Assembly: GCF_900115065.1 (NCBI RefSeq)
Contig: NZ_FOVE01000021.1
Coordinates: forward strand, 1-58,777
Reading direction: 5' to 3'
From: Formivibrio citricus
GTDB taxonomy: Bacteria > Pseudomonadota > Gammaproteobacteria > Burkholderiales > Chitinibacteraceae
Length of the DNA stretch: 58,777 bases
Below are positions 20,477-28,436 of this stretch, piece after piece. The notes beneath the pieces were generated by a model. That model ran no database searches. It saw nothing but the letters and a program-made list of their open reading frames with translations, and was not told where the DNA came from. The position numbers were made by a program, and so were the translations under genes. Position 1 is the stretch's first letter. Every line of letters begins with the position of its first letter.

Positions 20477-21013
20477 TCAATTATTGCGCATGCCCATGCA
20501 CAATAAATCCTCAAGCCCCTCAAACTCTTTCCCCCACAACCACGCCCGCCGCAAAGCTTGCGCATCATGCAGCGCATGGTGTTCAGGCTTGTCCGGGGTG
20601 AAATAGGCATCTCGGAAGGTGGCGAGTTTTTCCTGATAGCGACCACCCAAGATCAAGCGATCAAACAGCATCGGCGTTTTCGCCAAATTCTGCGGCCACG
20701 GGGAGAGCAATGGCTTGAGCATTTGCTCGAAGTCGTAATCCGGGGCATCCGTCACGATGACAGTCTGGCCGGGGATCGCCTCGATCCATGCACAAACTTT
20801 CCGAGAAAGTTCTTCCGGACGCATCCGGTAAGACCCTCCCCACAAATGGGGGAGTACGTTTTCCTGCACCCAGTCGCTAGCGCGATGGGTATAGAACGAA
20901 GGAGGCAACTCGGCATAGAAGAAATCGCCATCCTCCTTGACCAGCGCAAGACTGATCAGGGATGGGTTCGGTTGATCCAGCCCTGTGAACTCGGTGTCGA
21001 GAAACAATAACAT
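20477..21013 (-). CDS. DEDDh-type 3'-5' exonuclease-like protein (copy 1)
   Basis: 178 residues starting MLLFLDTEFTGLD, a DnaQ-family ExoI motif (D-x-E), with an ExoII-like Asp in VIVTDAPDYDFEQML and an ExoIII-like HHALHDAQALRRAW (H-x4-D region). It probably trims RNA or DNA 3' ends. A related gene lies at 21800-22288, the two flanking a metallophosphoesterase in one orientation. They share LDTEFT, the HALHDA block and overall length, so one probably arose by duplication. Confidence 0.75.
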   Translation of the reverse strand: MLLFLDTEFTGLDQPNPSLISLALVKEDGDFFYAELPPSFYTHRASDWVQENVLPHLWGGSYRMRPEELSRKVCAWIEAIPGQTVIVTDAPDYDFEQMLKPLLSPWPQNLAKTPMLFDRLILGGRYQEKLATFRDAYFTPDKPEHHALHDAQALRRAWLWGKEFEGLEDLLCMGMRNN

Positions 21014-21050
21014 CGTTCATTCCTGAAGATATGCGAGCAGGCCTGCGCGC

Positions 21051-21797
21051 TTACACTTCAACAATCAGGCCAGGATCGAAGTTTGGATTGAGATACGAAG
21101 GGTGATAACCACGCGGATTACAAATCACGCGCGTACCGGCGACTTCGTAATCCAGCGAAACATGGATATGGCCATGCACCCAGAGCTGAGCCTTACCCAT
21201 CAACTCGGTGAGATCACTGACATAGGCGGCGGACAGAATGTCTTTTTCCGAGCCGGGATACAGACTCTTGGGATGCGGACCATGGTGAGTCACCACAACG
21301 GTCGGCCCATCGAAGGGTTGATCCAGTTCGTGTTCCAACCAAGCCCGGCTTTGCTGATGTAGCGCCAGCATGTCTTCCGGCAAAAACTCGCGCTTCCCCT
21401 CATCGTCGCGGAAAGAGATTTTCCGGCAATCATTCATGGCCGCAACAGCGGCGACCATGGCTTGGGGCTGATTTCCGAATAGCCGGAAATCCGTCCATAA
21501 CGTACAGCCCAGAAACCGCACCCCCTCAATGACCACAGCGCGATTGTCTAGGTAATGCAGGTTGGGAATGGCCATTTGCTGCAAATCACGGTTCACGACT
21601 TGCAGGTTGCTCCCGTAATACTCATGGTTGCCCGCCACGAACAGGATCGGCTTGTTTGGCAGATCATGGGCAATGCGACGAATACCTTTCTTTCCGACGC
21701 CGATATCGCCGGCCAGCACGATGACATCGGCCTCTATCTTGGGCAGAGCCATAAGGCCAAACTCAATGTGCAAATCAGAAAGAACATGAATACGCAT
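21051..21797 (-). CDS. Calcineurin-like metallophosphoesterase
   Basis: 248 residues with all metal-site motifs: SDLHIEF (D-x-H), LAGDIG (GD), VAGNHEYYG (GNHE), VVTHHGPHP and VHGHIHVSLDY (GHxH). Substrate unknown; related proteins act on nucleotides, RNA or phosphoproteins. Placed between two exonuclease-like genes on the same strand with three bases between it and the upstream copy, so the three are likely an operon. Confidence 0.8.
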   Translation of the reverse strand: MRIHVLSDLHIEFGLMALPKIEADVIVLAGDIGVGKKGIRRIAHDLPNKPILFVAGNHEYYGSNLQVVNRDLQQMAIPNLHYLDNRAVVIEGVRFLGCTLWTDFRLFGNQPQAMVAAVAAMNDCRKISFRDDEGKREFLPEDMLALHQQSRAWLEHELDQPFDGPTVVVTHHGPHPKSLYPGSEKDILSAAYVSDLTELMGKAQLWVHGHIHVSLDYEVAGTRVICNPRGYHPSYLNPNFDPGLIVEV

Positions 21798-21799
21798 GG

Positions 21800-22288
21800 T
21801 TACTCTCGGTGTTTATGGGCATCCATCCATGCCATCCATCCTGCTCGGTGGGCATGTGCATCATGGAGGGCATGATGCCAAGGCCGGTCGGGCGTGTGAT
21901 ACCCCATGACTGCGTGGTGAAATACGCTGGTATCGATCAACGGTCGAAGATCGAACCATCCCTGTAGATTGACAGGCAATTCGCCATCAAGCGCATCCGC
22001 AAGCAAATCTCGGTCGTGCTGAGAATCGCAGGCCAAGGTGATGCTGCGCGGCAAGCTGGCAAACCAACCCTGCAATCGACAGGCCAACTCAGACTGAATC
22101 ACCGTTGCGCCTTCAGTCCGGCCCAGCAAAGGCAAGACTGCATCCTGCACGAAAGCATTGCACCTGGATCGGTCAAAGTCGGCCACTTCCAGATACAACG
22201 AATGCTGACCATCCTCGCTCACCATGCCGATGCTGATGAGCTCGCAATCTATGAAGTCGGTGAATTCCGTATCCAGAAAGATCAACAC
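21800..22288 (-). CDS. DEDDh-type 3'-5' exonuclease-like protein (copy 2)
   Basis: About 162 residues from a GTG start at 22288, chosen because the product then begins LIFLDTEFTDF like its paralogue at 20477-21013; an upstream ATG at 22333 is also open. It has D-x-E (LDTEFT), a middle Asp (LACDSQHDRDLL) and HHALHDAHAHRAGW. It ends three bases before the metallophosphoesterase start. Confidence 0.7.
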   Translation of the reverse strand: MLIFLDTEFTDFIDCELISIGMVSEDGQHSLYLEVADFDRSRCNAFVQDAVLPLLGRTEGATVIQSELACRLQGWFASLPRSITLACDSQHDRDLLADALDGELPVNLQGWFDLRPLIDTSVFHHAVMGYHTPDRPWHHALHDAHAHRAGWMAWMDAHKHRE

Positions 22289-22404
22289 GATGCTTTGCCT
22301 GAAATGACGACCAACAGGAAATGTACACCGCAAGACCGGGGGCGCCTGTTACCGAATATTTGTCCCGGCTTGGCGAATCCGACATCAAGAAGCAAGCGCA
22401 TAGA

Positions 22405-22875
22405 TCAGACGATGCTATCCGGCACGTACCATGCAGGAATCTGGCTCGCATCTTTGCGCGGATCTGCAAGACTTGGGTGCTGAGCCAAGAACGCATTTAT
22501 CTCGGCATCGTAGGCGCGGCTCCGGATTGCGCGAAAATGATAATCCACCTCCTGCGGAGAGCGGCCGGTTAATCTGGACAGTTCATTAACTGCTGCGCTT
22601 AGCGCTTGTGTGCCGGCGCCTGCTGAAGCACTTCTTGCGTACGCACAATCCGCCATAACTGCCAACTGCTTGCGCAAATCAGCAATGATATTGTCACGTT
22701 GCTTGATCGCGACAGCGGCCACGGTCATTTCCATGATTTTGTCTTCCCGCTCCCAGTCAGCATTTCGTGCCGCCGACCTACCAGCCTCAGACTGAGCATT
22801 CTGCGCGCGGCGCTGTGCATCAAACACCGCCATGTCTTCCATGAAGCCCTGAGCGTCGTTTGCGTTCATGAACAT
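22405..22875 (-). CDS. Hypothetical coiled-coil protein
   Basis: 156 residues, Ala/Gln/Arg-rich and helical in the first half (QGFMEDMAVFDAQRRAQNAQ...), with a central Ala-rich linker and a C-terminal part rich in charged helices. No signal peptide, membrane segment or known motif. It precedes the exonuclease/phosphoesterase genes on the same strand, 116 bases away. Confidence 0.5.
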   Translation of the reverse strand: MFMNANDAQGFMEDMAVFDAQRRAQNAQSEAGRSAARNADWEREDKIMEMTVAAVAIKQRDNIIADLRKQLAVMADCAYARSASAGAGTQALSAAVNELSRLTGRSPQEVDYHFRAIRSRAYDAEINAFLAQHPSLADPRKDASQIPAWYVPDSIV

Positions 22876-22962
22876 CGGGGACCCCTATGTCGAAAAGACT
22901 AAATTCCCATGGGCGCACGGAAATCCCGTATGCCACAGGATTTCCGAATTTACGCGACCAAC

Positions 22963-23367
22963 TCAGTTGTACAGCCGGCCTTCGACGGTACCGCCGGTAT
23001 ATTCGTAGTCCTGTACGATGCCGCGCTTATCAAATATCACGGCCAGCGACTTGTTCTCGGACTTGCCTCCGCCGATAAAAAATCCAGCCACGGGAATATA
23101 AGACTTCGGGTCAACCTTGGTCTGGGTATGGTCCCAGCGCAACGTTTCCTTGCCTGTGCTGTCCTTCGCTCTGGAGGTTGGCTCACCTAGCTTGGCCAGC
23201 ACCTGAGCTTTGGTCGTTTTACCCTTTTGGATAAATGCGGTATCGCCTTCCTCGACCTTAACCCCACTGGATGAGCCGCACCCGGTCATCGCTACCGAAC
23301 CCATCACCAGCGCAACACCCAGAAGCAACGGGCGCATTCCTCGTGCCAAATCACTAATACGTTTCAT
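22963..23367 (-). CDS. Outer-membrane lipoprotein, SmpA/BamE-like fold
   Basis: About 134 residues from the ATG at 23367, which follows GGGAGAAGAGG; an upstream ATG at 23412 lacks a ribosome site. It has a signal peptide ending in the lipobox VAMTGC, then GKTTKAQVLAKLGEPTSRA and later VIFDKRGIVQDYEY, the pattern of small SmpA/OmlA-type lipoproteins. Probably tethered to the outer membrane. Divergent from the XRE gene at 23467. Confidence 0.75.
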   Translation of the reverse strand: MKRISDLARGMRPLLLGVALVMGSVAMTGCGSSSGVKVEEGDTAFIQKGKTTKAQVLAKLGEPTSRAKDSTGKETLRWDHTQTKVDPKSYIPVAGFFIGGGKSENKSLAVIFDKRGIVQDYEYTGGTVEGRLYN

Positions 23368-23421
23368 ACCTCTTCTCCCTAAATGGATGGGCGGAACCCG
23401 TGGTTTACTCACTGCCTATTT

Positions 23422-23440
23422 ATATCCTATTTTGGGATAT
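23422..23440. promoter_or_regulatory. Palindromic operator between lipoprotein and XRE gene
   Basis: ATATCC-N7-GGATAT, perfect arms, centred between the divergent genes. A likely binding site for the adjacent XRE protein. Confidence 0.55.
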
Positions 23441-23466
23441 TTTTGCACGTATGATGCCATTCGTGG

Positions 23467-23742
23467 ATGAAGAAAAGCATCCACGACGAGCGCTACCGCC
23501 TGTTGATCCTTCGACTGATCGAGTTGCGCAAGCAACTTCAGATCACGCAGGTGGCACTTGCTGCTGCACTGGATCGGCCACAGTCCTTTGTGGCGAAAGT
23601 GGAAAACTTCGAACGTCGATTGGATTTGGTTGAGCTGGCGGATTGGCTGACCGCTATGAAGGCCGATCCGCAGAAGTTTTTGGCGAGTTTGGATTGGTTT
23701 GCTGAGACTGCGTTGGCGCCGACAAAATCTGGCCCGACTTGA
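23467..23742 (+). CDS. XRE-family HTH regulator
   Basis: 91 residues. The helix-turn-helix spans about residues 19-52 (LRKQLQITQVALAAALDRPQ then SFVAKVENFERRLDLVEL), classic Cro/CI type. No extra domain. It probably regulates itself and the divergent lipoprotein through the nearby palindrome. The ribosome site is weak. Confidence 0.8.
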   Translation: MKKSIHDERYRLLILRLIELRKQLQITQVALAAALDRPQSFVAKVENFERRLDLVELADWLTAMKADPQKFLASLDWFAETALAPTKSGPT

Positions 23743-24165
23743 CCACTGCAAGTGTCACAAACCGTTGGACATCTATCCCGTCTGATAACACCTCATCTTC
23801 GACTGCGCAGATATCAATGATCTGCGGATCAGCCTCCTGAGCCATATTTCCTGCTATTCGTACCACGCAATGTATGCCTGCCGCCAAAATACCAGGCACA
23901 AAACCAGCTACGCCAACTTATTTCCGCTACTGCTTCAAAAAAATTTCAACTCAATTTGAAAAGAATTTTTATATAAAATATTATGCGCCGCGATAATTTT
24001 CGCGCAAAAAATCACCACCCGAACAAAATTAATACAAAATACGCATGAACATCAAAAATAAATAACACGCAAAAAACAAAAAACAATAAATATCCGCGCA
24101 ACACCCCATTCTTTACTCATTTCACATAGCACGCATTCTTCTTTAAAATCAAAGCAGGAGTTGCT
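23743..24165 (+). other. AT-rich, strand-skewed spacer
   Basis: 423 bases without a convincing gene. From about 23930 to 24150 the plus strand is strongly A-rich with scattered GCGC, unlike anything else in the window. A near-palindrome GCGATAATTTTCGC lies near 23991-24004. It may be a regulatory or bent region ahead of the XRE gene at 24166, or decayed sequence. Confidence 0.5.
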
Positions 24166-24555
24166 ATGAGTCCATTTTCCATTCTATTGAAGCGCCTACG
24201 CCTAAGCCGAGGGTACCGCCAGAAAACCTTAGCCCATCACTTAGGCTACGAAGCCAGTTATTTGTCTGCTATTGAACGAAGCGAGAAAGGTCCGCCTCGT
24301 CAGGATTTTATTCAACGGCTGATTAAAGGATTGGAACTCAACGAAGATGAAAAACAGGAATTATTCAATGCATTGAATGCATCGCGTCGGCAATTCTCAT
24401 TACCGGCCAATGCGAGTGCGGAAGAATATGCGTTGATCAGGAAGCTGGAAGTTCAGCTTGGCAAGCTTCAGCCCTTGCCAATTCAGATGATTGAGATGGC
24501 GCTGAAGTTTCAAGAATCGCTGACTGGTAGCAACCAACAACCCTCTGAAAACTGA
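24166..24555 (+). CDS. XRE-family HTH regulator upstream of the tns operon
   Basis: 129 residues. HTH over about residues 8-45 (LRLSRGYRQKTLAHHLGYEA then SYLSAIERSEKGPP), followed by a helical C-terminal part (EDEKQELFNALNASRRQFSL). It has a good AGGAG site. Being the last gene before tnsA and in the same direction, it is a candidate regulator of transposition or cargo. Confidence 0.8.
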   Translation: MSPFSILLKRLRLSRGYRQKTLAHHLGYEASYLSAIERSEKGPPRQDFIQRLIKGLELNEDEKQELFNALNASRRQFSLPANASAEEYALIRKLEVQLGKLQPLPIQMIEMALKFQESLTGSNQQPSEN

Positions 24556-24830
24556 ATACGCTGTTTCTGGAAAACAACCGATCAACAAGGAGAAGAAAAT
24601 GTAAAAAGGGCAAGCACATGGCCTGCCCCCAGGCAGCTGACGCTACCGCACTTGACAAGCCAAGTATCGTCTCCTTCCCTCTGGGGCGTCAAGCCTTATC
24701 CCATTGATCCATCGAGAAAACGGTCAGTTTTTAACCTGCCCGCAGGTTTTCTTTTGCCCAAATTCTCAGTCAATTTTTCATATGCGCGGATGGCACAGGG
24801 AGACCTGTTGCCAGCCGTCAGGAGCAGACG
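24556..24830 (+). other. Leader between the XRE gene and tnsA with a start-stop codon pair
   Basis: 275 bases. AAGGAGAAGAAA is followed immediately by ATG TAA at 24599-24604, a strong ribosome site driving a minimal start-stop frame. Past it lie a GGGCA...TGCCC stem and an intrinsic-terminator-like hairpin (24733-24755) before tnsA. The arrangement resembles an attenuator-type leader, or a gene eroded to its first codon. Confidence 0.45.
24733..24755 (+). terminator. Terminator-like hairpin upstream of tnsA
   Basis: AACCTGC CC GCAGGTT followed by TTCTTTT, 80 bases before tnsA. It would shield tns genes from cargo transcription or act in attenuation. Confidence 0.7.
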
Positions 24831-25466
24831 ATGCTAAGCAGAAAAGTCATAACCCGCCGCGGACGCAGGTTCCGCGGCAAATTCCCTTCGACCAAGCTCG
24901 GGCGCATGGTCGCTTGGGAATCACTTCTGGAAAAGGATGCGCTTCTTCTTCTGGAACTCTCACCGGGAGTTGTTTCGTACCGGGAGCAACCTACCGTCAT
25001 CCAGTATTCCGATGGCATCCAGGTTCGCGAGTACTACCCAGATTTTGAGCTGGTCCTGGCTGACGGCTCTATCGTTCATCTCGAAGTCAAACCCAGCGAG
25101 GAACTGGCCAAGCCGAAGATACGCAGCAAATACGAACAAATCGCCGCGCACTACCGCGCCCGGCAATTTACGTTCCGGATCATCACGGAACTCGAGATCC
25201 GCCGCGAGCCACGATTTTCAAATCTCGAGCTGATCGCCTATCCGCACTCGCACGCTTGGCTATCGCTGCCGGCACATGACGTCCTGGTGGATTTTTTCCA
25301 CGGCCATGTCAGGTCGTTGCGGGACTGCGACCGCGATCTCGGTGCGGCTTCAACGCGCAGATTGATAGCCAACGGCAAATTGGTCTGCGATCTGGACCAG
25401 CCACTCACCGCCAACACCCCTGTCAGTCTTTTTCAGGGAGAGCAAAATGCATCGATTTTGCTTTAA
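24831..25466 (+). CDS. tnsA: TnsA-type transposon endonuclease
   Basis: 211 residues. It has the restriction-endonuclease-like core: GRMVAWESLLEKDAL (Glu), YYPDFELV (catalytic Asp) and IVHLEVKPSEE (E-x-K). TnsA nicks the 5' ends of the transposon, enabling cut-and-paste movement with TnsB. The start has an AGGAG site. Its end overlaps tnsB by 20 bases. Intact by eye. Confidence 0.9.
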   Translation: MLSRKVITRRGRRFRGKFPSTKLGRMVAWESLLEKDALLLLELSPGVVSYREQPTVIQYSDGIQVREYYPDFELVLADGSIVHLEVKPSEELAKPKIRSKYEQIAAHYRARQFTFRIITELEIRREPRFSNLELIAYPHSHAWLSLPAHDVLVDFFHGHVRSLRDCDRDLGAASTRRLIANGKLVCDLDQPLTANTPVSLFQGEQNASILL

Positions 25467-27396
25467 GCGCGGCACAAGGTTTCGCGAAAATCAAACTTTC
25501 TGGGAAATGCACCAGCTGTTAGCGACCGGCAAGATCCAGTTCCTGTCCGATACTGGCGAAGTGCTCAATCTGACCCGCGAGGAAGTACTATCCCGCTGGC
25601 TGTCCCAAACTTGGCGGGTCGACGAAGAGAGCCTGGGCGAGCTAGGTAAAGCTGTGTACATCGTCACGCCGCGCGACCTGTCGACGTATCCGCCGAAGCT
25701 CCAGGAAATTGCTAAACGCCGGTTGTATTACATCCAGGCCGTAGCCCCAGAATCTACGCCATACAATCCGACTCTTTGGGAAAAACTGATCGCGACTGCA
25801 GCAGAAGCCTGTAGCGACACAAATCCACCCAGTGCATCTTCCGTCGCCGAATGGTGGCGACGCTATCGGCAAACCAAAAGCATCCTGAAGCTGATTCCGA
25901 GCAACAAGCCGGCGAATTCAAAGCGCAAGGGGCAGCAATATAGGATTTTTGAAGAAGTCATCGGTGCCGTCTACCTGACAGAACAGAAACTGCCCAAGCT
26001 TGTTGTGGCCGAAAAAATCCACCTCGCAATCCACCAGATCAACAATGGTCTGCCAGCGGAAGAAAAAATCAAACCGCCCGCACGTTCAACCATCTATCGC
26101 TGGCTGGAGGACCTCCAGCAGGATATTGTCGATACCGCCAGAGAGGGGGCCGAAGCTGCCCGCATGAAATACCGGGCAGCCATAGGCACGGTCGACGTCA
26201 AAGCCGTATTGCGGAGGATCGAGATCGATCATACGTCACTGGATTTACACGTCATCGATCTACAGACGATGTTGCCTCTTGGCCGTCCTTGGCTGACCAA
26301 AGCCATAGATCGTCATTCCAGATTGATCGTCGGTTTCTATATTTCATTTTCTCCGCCTTCTACCCACAGTGTTCTGCAATGCCTGCGCCGATCCATCCTT
26401 CCCAAGGAAGAATGGCTGGCTCGATATCCGGATATCAAGGAGATCTGGCCCGCTTATGGCATTCCACATCTAATTGCAGTCGACAACGGACCAGACTTGC
26501 ACTCAGAGGGGGTGGAACTTGCTTGCCTTGATATAGGAATTACGGTTCTTTTCTGTGCTTCAAAAAGCCCTGACCAAAAAGGCAGTATTGAACGATACAT
26601 CCGGACGATGAACATGGGATTGGTACATCGCCTGCCAGGTACCGTTTTCTCGAATCCAACTGAGCGTGGAGATTACGCAGCAGAAGAGCGGGCAGTCATC
26701 GACATGGAAACGCTGATCCATTTGGTCACCAAGTGGATCGTCGAGGTTTATAACGTCACGCCACATCGTGGAGCCGGCGGGCGTCCGCTCGATCTTTGGC
26801 TCGACTCCGCAGCCAAAGAGATCATCGAGATGCCGACCGACCCGCAGCAACTTGAGCTTATCGGTGGCATTCCAGCGGAAAGAACTCTTTTCCATTACGG
26901 CATAGAACTGGATGGGCTGCACTACAACTCCGAGCAGTTACAGATGATCCGCCGCCGGTTCGGCAAGAACATCAAACTCTCGCTCAAATACTACGCAGAC
27001 GATGTCGCCCATATTCATGTCCTCGACCCGGAAGACAAAACCTATCTTCGCGTGCCGGCCAAACTGCCCGAGTATGCCCAAGGGCTCGCCCGCGAAGTCC
27101 ACCGCTTGATCCGCGAACATGCTCGCAAGAAATTCGGCGAACATTGTTTTGCGCCACGCCTGCTTGAAGCCAAACAGGAAATCGAAAACATCGTTGCAGA
27201 TGCCTTGCGTAGCAAAAAGATGGGGGTGCGCAAAGCCGGGGCAAAAACAGTTTTGCATGACAGCGAAGCTGTCTTGAAAGGCGAAGATCCCTTGGCTAAG
27301 GTCCGGCGCCCGATCAAACAGGTCAAAGAGATTCCTCCAGAAGAACTACCGGACGGGCTCAATGACGACCTGCCTAATTTTGGTTCGGAGGGCTGA
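25447..27396 (+). CDS. tnsB: TnsB-type DDE transposase
   Basis: 649 residues. After N-terminal helical DNA-binding regions, the RNase-H-like core has Asp in IEIDHTSLDL (about residue 261), Asp in LIAVDNGPDLH (about 346) and Glu in KGSIERYIRTMN (about 382), a D-D-x35-E spacing as in TnsB/Mu-type enzymes. The start at 25447 follows AGGGAGAG. It joins 3' transposon ends to target DNA and binds repeats at the ends. The reading frame is intact. Confidence 0.93.
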   Translation: MHRFCFKRGTRFRENQTFWEMHQLLATGKIQFLSDTGEVLNLTREEVLSRWLSQTWRVDEESLGELGKAVYIVTPRDLSTYPPKLQEIAKRRLYYIQAVAPESTPYNPTLWEKLIATAAEACSDTNPPSASSVAEWWRRYRQTKSILKLIPSNKPANSKRKGQQYRIFEEVIGAVYLTEQKLPKLVVAEKIHLAIHQINNGLPAEEKIKPPARSTIYRWLEDLQQDIVDTAREGAEAARMKYRAAIGTVDVKAVLRRIEIDHTSLDLHVIDLQTMLPLGRPWLTKAIDRHSRLIVGFYISFSPPSTHSVLQCLRRSILPKEEWLARYPDIKEIWPAYGIPHLIAVDNGPDLHSEGVELACLDIGITVLFCASKSPDQKGSIERYIRTMNMGLVHRLPGTVFSNPTERGDYAAEERAVIDMETLIHLVTKWIVEVYNVTPHRGAGGRPLDLWLDSAAKEIIEMPTDPQQLELIGGIPAERTLFHYGIELDGLHYNSEQLQMIRRRFGKNIKLSLKYYADDVAHIHVLDPEDKTYLRVPAKLPEYAQGLAREVHRLIREHARKKFGEHCFAPRLLEAKQEIENIVADALRSKKMGVRKAGAKTVLHDSEAVLKGEDPLAKVRRPIKQVKEIPPEELPDGLNDDLPNFGSEG

Positions 27397-27398
27397 AC

Positions 27399-28436
27399 AT
27401 GGATCCGATCCAAATGATGGCGCACTTCGCGCCAGAGGCCGGTTTTACCTCGCCAGAATCGCTGGGCTACAAACTGGTCATCGAGCCGATCCAGCATCGT
27501 CGTTACCGCGAGGCGATGTTCCAGATCGCGGAGCTACATCAACGTCGGCGGCTCTACGGCACAGGAGGCGGCCTACTGCTTGTCGGCCCCTCGGGGGCTG
27601 GTAAAAGCACTATCGTCCGCGCTTACCATGCAGCCTATCCGCCCGTGTTTGAATCGCAGCGAACGCAGATTCCGGTTTTGTTGGTTTCCGTCCCTTCAGC
27701 TCCAACAGTGCGTAGTCTCGCCGGGGCAATTCTGGAGGCCATGGGCGACAAAAAATCGCATCGAGGCACCGCTCCAGAAAAAACCACCAAACTGCGCGAT
27801 TTTATCCAGGGCTGCGGCGTAGAAATACTGTTGATCGATGAATTCCAGCATCTGTTCTACACCACCAATGTCACGGCGTTCCGGGACGTCACTGACTGGC
27901 TGAAAAACCTACTCGAAGACACCGGAATCGGTATGGTCGCCTGCGGCCTGCCGGCCAGTGAACTGGTCATTAACAGTAACGAGCAGCTGGCCAGGCGGTT
28001 TTCCCAGCGAATCCGTATTTCTCCTTTCGCGCTGGAAAATGAGGATTTCCGCGAGTACCGCGGCATCCTGAAAGCACTCGAGTCGCACTTGCCTATTCGT
28101 CCAGAAACTCCGCTGTACGAGGCCAATCTGGCGCGACGGATTTTCATCGGCAGTTATGGGCTGATCGATTACACGATCAAAATCCTCGAAGGTGCAGTGT
28201 CTGCTGCCAACCAGGCCGGTATCGACTGTATCGATCTGCTGGTGTTTGCTGCCGGATTCCGCAATCGGGTCTGGCGCGACGTTCCCGACCGCTTGAATCC
28301 GTTCCATCCCGAATCATCGCTACGGCCACTGGATCGACCCGGCGAGGTCTTTTATTTGCACACGAGGCAGGACGGCATGGGATCACCCGTGGCGTCGAAG
28401 CTCGGTCTCAAGCTCTCCAAGAAGGACAACCGATGA
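27399..28436 (+). CDS. tnsC: TnsC-type AAA+ transposition regulator
   Basis: 345 residues. Walker A is LLLVGPSGAGKST (about residues 58-70), Walker B is EILLIDEFQHLF (about residues 143-154), followed by sensor motifs (GMVACGLP, ARRFSQRI). TnsC links the target selector to TnsAB and gives target immunity. GGAGG lies before its ATG, two bases after the tnsB stop; its end overlaps tniQ (ATGA). Confidence 0.93.
   Translation: MDPIQMMAHFAPEAGFTSPESLGYKLVIEPIQHRRYREAMFQIAELHQRRRLYGTGGGLLLVGPSGAGKSTIVRAYHAAYPPVFESQRTQIPVLLVSVPSAPTVRSLAGAILEAMGDKKSHRGTAPEKTTKLRDFIQGCGVEILLIDEFQHLFYTTNVTAFRDVTDWLKNLLEDTGIGMVACGLPASELVINSNEQLARRFSQRIRISPFALENEDFREYRGILKALESHLPIRPETPLYEANLARRIFIGSYGLIDYTIKILEGAVSAANQAGIDCIDLLVFAAGFRNRVWRDVPDRLNPFHPESSLRPLDRPGEVFYLHTRQDGMGSPVASKLGLKLSKKDNR

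Noticed and set aside
23654-23899. Minus-strand open frame opposite the XRE gene end
   Set aside because: No ribosome site, no recognisable domain, overlaps the regulator.
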